Positions 56,271 to 64,000 of a DNA stretch of 64,000 nt are shown here, piece after piece. Made by a program: the position numbers and the translations under genes. The notes beneath the pieces are model-generated. The model did no database searches, had not been told where the DNA came from, and was given only the letters and a program-made list of their open reading frames with translations. The stretch spans positions 186,001 to 250,000 of the forward strand of contig NZ_CAJGZM010000002.1 of the NCBI RefSeq assembly GCF_904846175.1. Reading direction: 5' to 3'. The DNA is from Psychrobacter immobilis. Lineage in GTDB: Bacteria; Pseudomonadota; Gammaproteobacteria; Pseudomonadales; Moraxellaceae. How positions within the stretch are numbered: the first letter of the stretch is position 1; each line of letters starts with the position of its first letter.

Positions 56271-57761
56271 ATGATTAAGCAATATATGTCTGCAATGGGC
56301 GTAGAAGAAGCACACTATCAAAATGGCGACTTTGAAGTCACCACCCCAATTGATGGCTCAGTCATCGGTAAAGTCACATTAGATACAGTCGCCGACGTCG
56401 ATACTAAAATCCAAAATGCCAAACAAGCTTTTCAAGAATGGCGTGTCGTTCCTGCCCCTAAACGTGGTGAGTTGATTCGTCTGTTGGGTGAAGTCCTGCG
56501 TGAGCACAAAGAAGATTTAGGTATCTTAGTATCATTAGAAGCCGGAAAAATCAAAGAAGAAGGCCTTGGCGAAGTCCAAGAAATGATTGATATCTGTGAC
56601 TTTGCCGTGGGCGTATCGCGTCAGCTTTATGGTCTAACCATCGCCTCAGAACGCCCGGGTCACCACATGCGTGAGACATGGCATCCACTTGGTGTCATCG
56701 GCGTCATCTCTGCCTTTAACTTCCCCGTCGCCGTTTGGTCTTGGAACACTGCGTTGGCCATCGTCTGTGGCAACCCTGTCATCTGGAAGCCTTCAGAAAA
56801 AACCCCGCTCGTCGCCTTAGCGTGCCAAGCATTATTTGAAAAAGCGTTGGCAAAATTTGGTGAGGCACCAGCATATTTATCGCAAATCATATTGGGCAAA
56901 ACCGATATCGGTAATGCTTTGGTTGAAAATAAAGACATTGCCTTGGTTAGTGCTACGGGCAGTACACGCATGGGCCGGGAAGTAGGACCCAAAGTGGCTG
57001 AGCGTTTTGGTAAATGCTTGCTTGAGCTTGGTGGTAATAACGCCATGATTTTGGCACCAACGGCGGACTTGGATTTGGCGCTACGTGGCATTCTATTCTC
57101 CGCAGTGGGAACGGCAGGTCAGCGTTGCACCACCTTACGTCGTCTGTTCGTTCATGAGTCGGTCAAAGACGATATCTTACCGCGCGTTAAGTCTGCCTAC
57201 GATACTGTGAGCATCGGCCATCCGCTCGAAGGTAATTTGGTCGGTCCACTGATTGATGAAGACAGCTTTAATAACATGCAAGCGGCGTTAGAAAAGGCTC
57301 GTAAGACTGGCGGGAAAATCACGGGCGGCGAACGAGTCCTGATGGATAAGTTCCCCGATGCCTATTATGTGACTCCTGCGATTGTTGAGCTTGATGAGCA
57401 AAATGACGTGGCACGTAGTGAGACGTTTGCGCCAATTTTATACGTCATGCCTTATAAAGAGTTTGACGATGCGCTGGCGATGCAGAACGATGTCCCACAA
57501 GGGCTGTCTTCTTGTATCTTTACCAATGACTTACGTGAAGCTGAAACTTTCCTCAGTGATCGCGGCAGTGATTGCGGTATCGCTAACGTCAACATCGGCA
57601 CCAGTGGCGCTGAGATTGGCGGCGCATTCGGCGGTGAAAAAGAAACCGGCGGTGGTCGCGAATCAGGTTCAGATGCATGGAAAGCCTATATGCGCCGTCA
57701 GACCAATACGGTCAACTACTCAACCGAGCTACCACTCGCGCAAGGCATCAACTTTGGCTAA
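56271..57761 (+). CDS. amaB: Piperideine-6-carboxylate / aminoadipate-semialdehyde dehydrogenase AmaB
   Basis: A 496-residue aldehyde dehydrogenase of the ALDH7 (antiquitin) type. It oxidises delta1-piperideine-6-carboxylate, or its open form 2-aminoadipate 6-semialdehyde, to L-2-aminoadipate with NAD+. The start at 56271 has AAGGG 7 bases upstream; a TTG two codons earlier was rejected. Visible are the FNFP segment with the oxyanion Asn, KPSEKT, SATGSTRMGREV, the general base Glu in LELGGNNAM and the nucleophile Cys in AGQRCTTLRR (about residue 286). The substrate-binding ends GTSGAEIGGAFGGEKETGGG fit ALDH7. It sits between hglS and the carrier, with terminator-like structures following. It matches the role of P. 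putida AmaB. Confidence 0.93.
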   Translation: MIKQYMSAMGVEEAHYQNGDFEVTTPIDGSVIGKVTLDTVADVDTKIQNAKQAFQEWRVVPAPKRGELIRLLGEVLREHKEDLGILVSLEAGKIKEEGLGEVQEMIDICDFAVGVSRQLYGLTIASERPGHHMRETWHPLGVIGVISAFNFPVAVWSWNTALAIVCGNPVIWKPSEKTPLVALACQALFEKALAKFGEAPAYLSQIILGKTDIGNALVENKDIALVSATGSTRMGREVGPKVAERFGKCLLELGGNNAMILAPTADLDLALRGILFSAVGTAGQRCTTLRRLFVHESVKDDILPRVKSAYDTVSIGHPLEGNLVGPLIDEDSFNNMQAALEKARKTGGKITGGERVLMDKFPDAYYVTPAIVELDEQNDVARSETFAPILYVMPYKEFDDALAMQNDVPQGLSSCIFTNDLREAETFLSDRGSDCGIANVNIGTSGAEIGGAFGGEKETGGGRESGSDAWKAYMRRQTNTVNYSTELPLAQGINFG

Positions 57762-57825
57762 TAACAACGGTATGTCACTAATAAATAGTGTCATTTAATA
57801 GTCTTTATCAATCACGTGTTGTGAT

Positions 57826-57860
57826 GTTTGTTAAGTAGGCTCAGAGCCTATTTAACAAAC
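57826..57860. repeat. Long hairpin after amaB
   Basis: GTTTGTTAA-G-TAGGCT pairs with AGCCTA-T-TTAACAAAC around a CAG loop: 15 of 16 positions match. No T-run follows directly. It lies 65 bp past amaB and 29 bp before a second hairpin. Confidence 0.75.
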
Positions 57861-57888
57861 TAATTATCAAGTATTTTTATTTTATTAA

Positions 57889-57945
57889 TAAAGCCTGCGG
57901 AAGTGATGAATAAATATTCATGATTTCAAAAACAGGCTTTTTATC
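57889..57945 (+). terminator. Terminator after amaB
   Basis: Outer stem AAAGCCTG / CAGGCTTT, inner stem ATGAATA / TATTCAT, then TTTATCCCC. It separates the amaB transcript from the carrier/amaA pair, so the carrier likely has its own promoter or depends on read-through. Confidence 0.7.
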
Positions 57946-58040
57946 CCCTTTTTAGAATTATCGGCAGCCATGGATTGGTTGTTTCTACTACTGTTATTTT
58001 TATGGCAGTAGTTTCCACTACTAAGGAAGGTAGGTGTCTT

Positions 58041-59501
58041 ATGATGGATAATAAACCTTATGACGAAGCTAAAGATGGCTATGGTCCGTCTTCTAGTTTT
58101 TTATTAGATATTGCACCTCTGGTGTTGACTGCCATTATTCTGATGGTTCAGTTTTTTGTATTCAAAGATTTTACCCCTCACATTCCTTTGGCTTGCGGTA
58201 TTTTAATTACTGGCTTGTTTATGAAGCTGCGGCGCCGTGACTGGCATGGCATGGAAGAGAGTTTCTTAAAGGTCGTGAAAATCGGTCTACCTGCCATGAT
58301 CATCTTGATGGGCGTTGGTATGCTCATCGGTGCTTGGATTATCGCTGGTACCGTTCCCACGATTTTATATTATGGCTTTAGCATTTTTTCTCCCTCGTCA
58401 TTCCTAGTCTCTGTTTGTCTTATCTGTTCCATTATATCTGTCGCAACGGGTACCTCGTGGGGAACGGTCGGCACGGTCGGCCTTGCGATGATGGGTATTG
58501 GTTTAGGACTAGGTATTCCGCCGTCACTAACAGGCGGTGCTATTGTTTCTGGCGCTTTTTTTGGTGACAAAATGTCTCCATTATCTGACACCACCAACTT
58601 AACACCAGCCGCTGCCGGTGTTGACCTTTGGGAACACATTCGCGGTATGTTGCCCACCACGGTACCTGCCATGGTGACTGCCCTAATTATCTATGCTTGG
58701 ATTGGGATGGGCTACGGCGCAGAAAATGTCGATTTAACATCAATCAGAGACATTCAAGCCTCGCTAGCAGCTAACTATAACCTTAGTATTATTACTTTAT
58801 TGCCTGCTGTTGTCGTTGTCATTGCGGCGGTGATGAAAATGCCAGCCATTCCAACGGTATTATCAGGTGTGGTGGTTGCAGGATTAGTCGCTTTCTTTAT
58901 GCAAGGTGTGGGTATTCACGATATCTTTAACGTCCTACAAAATGGCTTTGTCAGTAAGACTGGATTTGCTGTCGTTGACCAACTGCTGTCTAAAGGCGGT
59001 GTCATGTCGATGACATGGGTTGTGACCTTAACCATATTTGCCTTAGCATTCGTCGGCGCCATTGAGCATTACGGTACGCTCAAAGCCATCATGGCAAAAA
59101 TCAATAAAATGGTGAAATCGAGATTCGGTTTAGTGATTACCACTTATGCTAGCACGCTCGGTGTGGGTACGCTCATCGGTGACGTCTATACCACATTGGT
59201 GTTGCCAGGTCGCCTACTCAAAGACAAGTATCAAGAGATGGGCTACAAGCGCACGACGCTTACCCGTTCTATCGAAGATACTGGCACCCTGTTATCTCCC
59301 CTTATTCCTTGGAACATGGGCGGTAGTTTCGTCGCCGCAACCTTAGGTATTGCGACACTCACTTATGCGCCATTTGCTTTCGCCTGCTGGTTATCGCCTC
59401 TATTTGGCTTGTTATGGGTGGTCTTGAACAAATTCATCCCCCGTGAAGAACCTACTGTTAATAACGACACAAGCACGCTCTCCACTGTAGACAACGCGTA
59501 A
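58041..59501 (+). CDS. NhaC-family carrier within the pipecolate cluster
   Basis: A 486-residue membrane protein with about 11-12 membrane segments, of the NhaC ion-transporter family. The start at 58041 (MMDNKPYDEA) has a GGTAGG site upstream; an upstream in-frame start at 57975 would add 22 residues with no ribosome site. The core shows MILMGVGMLIGAWIIAGTVP, ISVATGTSWGTVGTVGLAM and SGAFFGDKMSPLSDTTNLTP, which is the family's signature. NhaC proteins exchange Na+ and H+, but several act as amino-acid or malate/lactate carriers. Here it sits between amaB and amaA, 18 bp before amaA, so a lysine, pipecolate or aminoadipate substrate is plausible. That is inference from position. Confidence 0.88.
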   Translation: MMDNKPYDEAKDGYGPSSSFLLDIAPLVLTAIILMVQFFVFKDFTPHIPLACGILITGLFMKLRRRDWHGMEESFLKVVKIGLPAMIILMGVGMLIGAWIIAGTVPTILYYGFSIFSPSSFLVSVCLICSIISVATGTSWGTVGTVGLAMMGIGLGLGIPPSLTGGAIVSGAFFGDKMSPLSDTTNLTPAAAGVDLWEHIRGMLPTTVPAMVTALIIYAWIGMGYGAENVDLTSIRDIQASLAANYNLSIITLLPAVVVVIAAVMKMPAIPTVLSGVVVAGLVAFFMQGVGIHDIFNVLQNGFVSKTGFAVVDQLLSKGGVMSMTWVVTLTIFALAFVGAIEHYGTLKAIMAKINKMVKSRFGLVITTYASTLGVGTLIGDVYTTLVLPGRLLKDKYQEMGYKRTTLTRSIEDTGTLLSPLIPWNMGGSFVAATLGIATLTYAPFAFACWLSPLFGLLWVVLNKFIPREEPTVNNDTSTLSTVDNA

Positions 59502-59518
59502 TTTAGAAGGAATATAAG

Positions 59519-60805
59519 ATGTTGCAAGAGCAATGTTTGTGGAATATGACCGCACCTATTATTGATACCTACAGCCAGATGAATAGCGATACTGAAGCAA
59601 CTATCTGTATTATAGGCGGCGGTTATACAGGGTTATCGGCTGCGATTCATTTGGCAGAAAAAGGTGTCAAAGTTATCCTCTTAGAGAGCCATACGATAGG
59701 CAGTGGCGGCTCGGGTAAAAGTGTCGGTCTTGTCAATGCAGGTACTTGGGCACGCCCTGATGATTTGAATATTGCGCTAGGTGAAGCAGCCGGTGAGCGT
59801 CTGACAGAAGCCCTTGGACAAGCGCCAAGCTTAGTGTTTGATTTAATCAAGCGTTATAATATCGATGCACAAGCCACCCAAGCCGGTAATATCCATATGG
59901 CACATAACGCTAAAGGTGAAGTCGATGTCGATATTAGATACGAGCAGCTTAGCCGTCGCGGTGCGAATGTTGAGGTATTAACCGGCAGTAAATGCCATGA
60001 ATATTGTGGTACCAAGAATATCAATAAGGCACTACTCGATCATCGTGCTGGTACCATAAACCCGCTAGCTTATGTCAGAGGGCTGGCCAAAGTAGCAAAA
60101 GATCTTGGCGTCACTATCTATGAGCATTCCGCTGTTGAAGCCTTAGAAAAGGTGGATGGCTATTGGTATGCAAGGACTTCTAAAGCGCGCGTGAAATCTG
60201 AGCGCGTCATTATTGCAACCAACGCTTATACCGAAGGCGAATGGACAGAAATTAAAAAGACATTTTATCTGGTTTATTATTATCAGATTGCATCTGAGCC
60301 GCTCAGCGGAGAGGCGGCAGATCGGATTTTGCCATACAAAACAGGGGCATGGGATACACGCTTGGCCTTGTCTAGCTTTCGCCGTGATGACGATGATCGC
60401 CTATTATTGGGAACGGTGGGTGGTACACAGCTTAAACCAAAATCCTTTTATCAATCATGGGCCAATGCGGTGCAAAAAAGCTATTATCCAGATTTGCCAG
60501 CATTTAAGTGGCAGTATGAATGGACTGGTAGCTTTGGCTTTACGCAAGATCATATTTTTCGAGTCATGGAGCCCGCTGAGGGCTTGCTGACAGCAACGGC
60601 TTATAACGGTCGCGGCATTACGACAGGCACGCTAATGGGTAAGTGCTTTGCAGACTATATAATGACGGGTAATAGAGACAGTATCCCCTTACCATTTAAG
60701 ACTTTAGAAGAGGCAAAAGTCTCTTTTGGAAGTATCAAGTCTGGCTTTACTGAGCTGGGACTGACTTTGTATCATGCAGGTCAATGCTTGAGAATCATTG
60801 GGTAG
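59519..60805 (+). CDS. amaA: L-pipecolate oxidase AmaA
   Basis: A 428-residue FAD-dependent oxidoreductase of the DAO/GlyOx type. It oxidises L-pipecolate to delta1-piperideine-6-carboxylate, the AmaB substrate. The FAD-binding dinucleotide motif IIGGGYTGLSAAIHLAEKG lies at residues about 31-49. Segments that match P. putida AmaA are GGSGKSVGLVNAGTWARPDD, NIHMAHNAKGEVD, HEYCGTKNINKALLDHRAGT, ATAYNGRGITTGTLMGKCFA and the C-terminal LYHAGQCLRI. AAGGAA precedes the ATG, 17 bp after the carrier's stop, so the two are cotranscribed. A terminator follows. Electrons are probably passed to the respiratory chain or O2; this is not determined. Confidence 0.9.
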   Translation: MLQEQCLWNMTAPIIDTYSQMNSDTEATICIIGGGYTGLSAAIHLAEKGVKVILLESHTIGSGGSGKSVGLVNAGTWARPDDLNIALGEAAGERLTEALGQAPSLVFDLIKRYNIDAQATQAGNIHMAHNAKGEVDVDIRYEQLSRRGANVEVLTGSKCHEYCGTKNINKALLDHRAGTINPLAYVRGLAKVAKDLGVTIYEHSAVEALEKVDGYWYARTSKARVKSERVIIATNAYTEGEWTEIKKTFYLVYYYQIASEPLSGEAADRILPYKTGAWDTRLALSSFRRDDDDRLLLGTVGGTQLKPKSFYQSWANAVQKSYYPDLPAFKWQYEWTGSFGFTQDHIFRVMEPAEGLLTATAYNGRGITTGTLMGKCFADYIMTGNRDSIPLPFKTLEEAKVSFGSIKSGFTELGLTLYHAGQCLRIIG

Positions 60806-60860
60806 GAAAGTTGGGTAGGGAATAAGAACACGCCCTATTCTGAGAAGAATGCTGAACTTT

Positions 60861-60897
60861 GCCTAAACCGCTGAATAGGTTTAGGCAGTATTTTTCT
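60861..60897 (+). terminator. Terminator after amaA
   Basis: GCCTAAACC / GGTTTAGGC stem with an 8-base loop, then TATTTTT. It lies between amaA and a convergent LysR gene. Confidence 0.85.
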
Positions 60898-60941
60898 CTA
60901 AATTGAATCGGCTATACCTTTTTATATTGAGCTGACTATAC

Positions 60942-61877
60942 TTAAATAAATTTGTTCTCATGAGTGGACAACACTTCTGCAAATAGCCAATCGCGAAAGG
61001 CTTTAAGCTTTGTCATATTGGCAGATTCCGCTTGATAAACGACGTAATAAGCCAGTGGCGAGCTAAAGGTAATCTCAGGAAATAATCGCATCAAACGTCC
61101 GGCAGCGACATCATCATGTGCCATCACACTACGCGCCAACGCAACACCATGACCATTGATGACCGCTTGTAGCACCGCTGCTGAGTTATTGATTTGCATC
61201 CCTCGCGAGGTATCTACTTTGGTGAGCGCTGCATTAGTTAAACTTGCTTGTGCAAGCCAATCATCCCACGAAGGAAAACCAATATAACCATCCATTGAGC
61301 GGTCATGAATGAGCGTTTCTTGGGTCAAATAAAGCGCGCTTTTTCCTTGTAATAATTGCGGCGAGCAAACCGGATAAATCTCCTCTTCCATCAGCTTTTC
61401 GCTCAGCAATCCTGCCCAAGTGCCAGCACCATAGCGTACGCCGATATCCACGTCTTGAACGGCAAAGTCTATCGATTTGGCACTGATATCAAGCCGTACA
61501 TCGATATCTGGTTGCAGGCTTTGGAATCGATCGATACGCGGTAACAGCCATTTAGCGGCAAAGGCAGGGCTGACGGTTACCGTAAGCACGCCGCTATTTG
61601 ATCCTGCTTGTAACTGCGCCAATCCTTGTGCCAAGCTGTCTAATCCGGCACGAATATGAGGCAATGCCAGCTCGACTGTTTTAGTGGGGATTAAGCGCGA
61701 TTTACCACTGGTCTTGCGATAAAACAGCGGTAGTCCTACCGAATCCTCCAAACTACGAACCAGTTGTCCAACGGCAGCAGGAGTCACGTTGAGTTCCTCT
61801 GCTGCCGCAGAAAAACTTTGATGACGGGCGCTCGCTTCCAACGCACGTAGGGCATTTAAATACACAAGTTTTTTCAT
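60942..61877 (-). CDS. LysR-family regulator, GcvA-like, divergent from the cupin/oxidase pair
   Basis: A 311-residue LysR-type regulator with the HTH SFSAAAEELNVTPAAVGQLV (residues about 21-40) and LFYRKTSGKSRLIPT. The effector domain includes GVLTVTVSPAFAAKWLLPRI and DVDIGVRYGAGTWAGL, typical of the GcvA subgroup. It diverges across 106 bp from the cupin gene, where a dyad (61922-61945) may be its operator, so it most probably regulates the cupin and amine oxidase genes. It is convergent with amaA and not obviously tied to the pipecolate genes. Effector unknown. Confidence 0.88.
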   Translation of the reverse strand: MKKLVYLNALRALEASARHQSFSAAAEELNVTPAAVGQLVRSLEDSVGLPLFYRKTSGKSRLIPTKTVELALPHIRAGLDSLAQGLAQLQAGSNSGVLTVTVSPAFAAKWLLPRIDRFQSLQPDIDVRLDISAKSIDFAVQDVDIGVRYGAGTWAGLLSEKLMEEEIYPVCSPQLLQGKSALYLTQETLIHDRSMDGYIGFPSWDDWLAQASLTNAALTKVDTSRGMQINNSAAVLQAVINGHGVALARSVMAHDDVAAGRLMRLFPEITFSSPLAYYVVYQAESANMTKLKAFRDWLFAEVLSTHENKFI

Positions 61878-61921
61878 AGCGACAAATATTTTCTTTTAGA
61901 TAAGTGAATATTATCTCGTTT

Positions 61922-61945
61922 GTCAACCGATGTAAATCAGTTGAT
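61922..61945. promoter_or_regulatory. Candidate LysR operator
   Basis: GTCAAC-N12-GTTGAT, an inverted pair in the 106-bp divergent region, placed about 45 bases from the LysR start and 40 from the cupin start. Position and symmetry suit a LysR site. Confidence 0.4.
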
Positions 61946-61983
61946 AATCGACGGCATTAAACTTTATCTTTGGAAAATATCTT

Positions 61984-62697
61984 ATGCTTATCAATGCAGA
62001 TTTTACCCGCCGTGCTTCATTAGCGCCCGAACAATATCAATGGGTGTCATCACCGCAAAATGGTGTTGAACGTGTCATGCTTGACCGTGTCGGCGCAGAA
62101 AAAGCCCGTGCCACCAGTATCGTGCGCTATGCCCCTGATTCTAATTTTCCACATCACTTGCACCCGGGCGGCGAAGAGATTTTGGTGTTGTCGGGTACTT
62201 TTTCGGCAGATAATATCGATTATCCAGCGGGTTGGTACTTACGCAATCCACCAAACTCTGGCCATCAACCGTATAGTAAAGAAGGCGCGGTTATTTTTGT
62301 CAAACTTTGGCAAATGCCAGCAGAAGAGGCACGTTATGTCGCCATCGATACCAACGATGCGGCAAATTGGCAGAAACAAAGTAATCGTGATGTTTGTCAT
62401 TTATTTTCAGACGCCAGCGAACAGGTCAGCTTACAGCGCTTAGATGCTCATGAAGTGCTATTTACCGACGCAGTCAAAGGCGGCGCAGAGATACTGGTAC
62501 TAGACGGTGAATTGATAAAGGACGAGCTTATAAAAGGAGAGATAACAGCTAACCCTCAAACCTATACTCGCGGTGGCTGGATACGCTTACCGGTAGGTGC
62601 GCTTCCCAAAATAAAAGCAGGCGAGTACTGCGCTACGTTTTATCTCAAAACTGGTCATTTGTCTCATATCATCGGCGCTGACGTGGAAGGAGCATAA
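61984..62697 (+). CDS. Double-cupin protein, ChrR-like
   Basis: A 237-residue protein with two cupin domains. The first has the metal-binding set HHLHPGGEEILVLSGTF (residues about 57-73), as in the ChrR cupin domain family, and WYLRNPPNSGHQPYSKEG; the second, from about residue 135, lacks most of the histidines (EILVLDGELIKD). ChrR-like cupins bind zinc and often serve as sensors or enzymes; no anti-sigma part is present, so an anti-sigma role is unlikely. The stop is 1 bp before the next ATG, so it is translationally linked to the amine oxidase. Function unknown; it may handle a product or substrate of that enzyme. Confidence 0.85.
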   Translation: MLINADFTRRASLAPEQYQWVSSPQNGVERVMLDRVGAEKARATSIVRYAPDSNFPHHLHPGGEEILVLSGTFSADNIDYPAGWYLRNPPNSGHQPYSKEGAVIFVKLWQMPAEEARYVAIDTNDAANWQKQSNRDVCHLFSDASEQVSLQRLDAHEVLFTDAVKGGAEILVLDGELIKDELIKGEITANPQTYTRGGWIRLPVGALPKIKAGEYCATFYLKTGHLSHIIGADVEGA

Positions 62698-62698
62698 T

Positions 62699-63832
62699 AT
62701 GCAAACAGTAACTGTGGCGATTGTAGGTGGTGGCTTAAGTGGCTTATATGCGGCTTATTTATTAGAGAAAAAAGGCGTTGATTATGTGCTCTTAGAAGCG
62801 CGTCCAACCTTGGGCGGTCGTATTGTAACAGCGCGGCCAACGGATTTAAATACTGCACAAATAACGGATAAAATGAATGGTTTTGATTTGGGACCATCAT
62901 GGTTTTGGCCAGAATATCAGCAGCAGTTGGCGCGTCTGATTGATGAATTGCAATTAGAGAGTTTTGCGCAATTCGAGGAGGGAGATATGCTGGTTGAGCG
63001 CTTGCCTAATGAGTCTGCTATGCGTACACATGGCTATAAAAGTGCGCCGCCGTCTATGCGGCTTAAGGGTGGTATGGCGACATTGATTGAAGCACTTTAT
63101 CAGCGTTTAGATGCCACGCGAATTTTGACCAATCAAAAAGTGCATCAGTTGCATAATACTGGGCAGTATATTGAAATCACTAGCGAAGATGAGTCTGGGC
63201 AAGTGGCTGTTTTTCAGACACAGCAATGGCAAGCGCAGCATGTGTTACTGGCGCTACCGCCTCGATTGGCAGAAGAAAGCATAACCTTTGAGCCAGCTTT
63301 ACCCGCTAATATCACGACACAGTGGCGAGGAACGGCTACTTGGATGGCGCCGCACGCTAAGTACCTTGCTGTTTATGACAGTCCGTTTTGGCAAGAACAA
63401 GGATTGTCAGGCTCAGCACGCAGCGGACAAGGACCAATGGTTGAGATTCATGATGCATCGGTGGCAGATGGCAGCGGGGCATTATTTGGCTTTATAGGTG
63501 TACCTGCAGCCACACGCCAAAGTGTCTCCGCAGAAGTATTGAAGGCGCATTGTCGTGCGCAACTGGTGCGTTTATTTGGGGAGCAAGCAGACTCGCCTAA
63601 GGCTGAGTATCTTAAAGATTGGGCGCAAGAGCCCTTTACGGCAACTGCTGCCGACGTTAATAGTGATGGTCAGCATGCCGCTGCACCTATGTCTAAAGCA
63701 TTATCTGGCATATGGGCAAACGGTCTGACCGGTATTGGTAGCGAGTGGTCAGAACAGTTCCCCGGTTATATTGCGGGTGCTATCGATGCAGCAAGTATCG
63801 GCGTTAAAAATTTACCTGAGTTGATAGTATAG
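62699..63832 (+). CDS. FAD-dependent flavin monoamine oxidase family protein
   Basis: A 377-residue amine oxidase-like protein. The N-terminal FAD site is VAIVGGGLSGLYAAYLLEKK (residues 5-24), followed by LEARPTLGGRIVTARP and the motif GFDLGPSWFWPEYQQQLARL. The C-terminal segment ANGLTGIGSEWSEQFPGYIAGAIDA completes the FAD cradle. This matches the flavin monoamine oxidase family, which oxidises amines or similar substrates. The start lies 1 bp after the cupin stop. The last residues are set by the end of the MITE-like repeat: the stop TAG (63830-63832) lies inside its left end. The original C-terminus may therefore have been longer or different. Substrate unknown. Confidence 0.87.
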   Translation: MQTVTVAIVGGGLSGLYAAYLLEKKGVDYVLLEARPTLGGRIVTARPTDLNTAQITDKMNGFDLGPSWFWPEYQQQLARLIDELQLESFAQFEEGDMLVERLPNESAMRTHGYKSAPPSMRLKGGMATLIEALYQRLDATRILTNQKVHQLHNTGQYIEITSEDESGQVAVFQTQQWQAQHVLLALPPRLAEESITFEPALPANITTQWRGTATWMAPHAKYLAVYDSPFWQEQGLSGSARSGQGPMVEIHDASVADGSGALFGFIGVPAATRQSVSAEVLKAHCRAQLVRLFGEQADSPKAEYLKDWAQEPFTATAADVNSDGQHAAAPMSKALSGIWANGLTGIGSEWSEQFPGYIAGAIDAASIGVKNLPELIV

Positions 63833-63965
63833 TCAGTTCAAAATAAAAGCGCTACGTTATAGCTATGTGCGACTGGTATAAATTTTCCTTGCTTGCTGTT
63901 ATCACAGAGGCTACGAAAAATTCATCCCAGTCGCACTGTATCGATTTTAAAGTAATTCTACTATA
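63828..63965. mobile_element. 138-bp MITE-like repeat, copy 2
   Basis: Second copy of the element at 9751-9888, the same length and differing by a few bases (for example TAGCTATGTGCG for TATCTATATGCG). The ends TATAGTCAG and CTACTATA and the internal GTGCGACTGG / CCAGTCGCAC inverted repeat are kept, and the latter is better paired in this copy. It overlaps the last five bases of the amine oxidase gene and supplies its stop codon. Bases 63966-64000 show no feature. Confidence 0.78.
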
Positions 63966-64000
63966 GCTGGTTGATACTGCCAGTGCCTAAGATTGATACT

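Noticed and set aside
57975..58040. N-terminal extension of the NhaC-family carrier
   Set aside because: There is no ribosome site before it, while a good one (GGTAGG) precedes the ATG at 58041.
52014..61877. The two LysR genes as a flanking pair of one island
   Set aside because: They differ in sequence and orientation, and the second faces its own cupin/oxidase pair; no integrase, tRNA or repeats mark island ends.

Overview
The window reads as a chromosomal stretch of a gamma-proteobacterium of the Moraxellaceae, most likely Psychrobacter. This rests on moderate A+T content, the carA-carB-greA order, a fused RNase HI/DnaQ protein, a short soluble RnfB next to nth, a FimL-type protein and two BCCT carriers. 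The genus is an inference from gene content; no 16S gene or other marker is present. No tRNA, rRNA, CRISPR array, prophage or complete insertion sequence was seen.

Layout. 0.1-2.3 kb: a paired radical SAM protein and its DUF4130-type partner. 2.6-9.4 kb: a secreted DUF11-like protein, then greA, carB and carA. 9.75-9.89 kb: first copy of a 138-bp MITE-like repeat. 10-19.7 kb: mostly housekeeping genes (PAP2 phosphatase, gamma-carbonic anhydrase, a HAD phosphatase, prfB with its programmed frameshift, ppnP, topoisomerase IB) plus an acyl-CoA ligase/SDR pair and an L,D-transpeptidase. 20-28 kb: clpB with a possible heat-shock promoter, a PQQ-type sugar dehydrogenase lipoprotein and two tandem BCCT transporters. 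28-42 kb: small lipoproteins, metK, a DJ-1/PfpI gene broken by an amber codon, nth and rnfB, nudC, fimL, the rnhA-dnaQ fusion, a Tat-type LD-carboxypeptidase and a GATase/AraC regulator. 42-47 kb: a four-gene acyl-CoA dehydrogenase/MDR/SDR/SDR operon. 47-51.6 kb: a UvrA2-type ABC protein, arfB and a SotB-like exporter.

52-60.8 kb is the most coherent accessory region: a LysR regulator, a class III aminotransferase, a 2-oxoadipate dioxygenase/decarboxylase (HglS), a piperideine-6-carboxylate/aminoadipate-semialdehyde dehydrogenase (AmaB), an NhaC-family carrier and a pipecolate oxidase (AmaA). Together they give a near-complete route from L-pipecolate through 2-aminoadipate and 2-oxoadipate to 2-hydroxyglutarate, i.e. 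the lower part of the D-lysine/pipecolate branch of lysine catabolism. The carrier in the middle has no assigned substrate and is the best candidate here for a new function. A second LysR gene diverges from a cupin plus flavin amine oxidase pair (61.9-63.8 kb), and that oxidase ends on a stop codon supplied by the second copy of the MITE-like repeat.

No wholly new defence or mobile system was found. The points most worth following are the pipecolate cluster with its transporter, the MITE pair, the radical SAM/DUF4130 pair, the orphan RnfB-Nth pair, the polymerase/RNase H fusion and the amber-interrupted DJ-1 gene.
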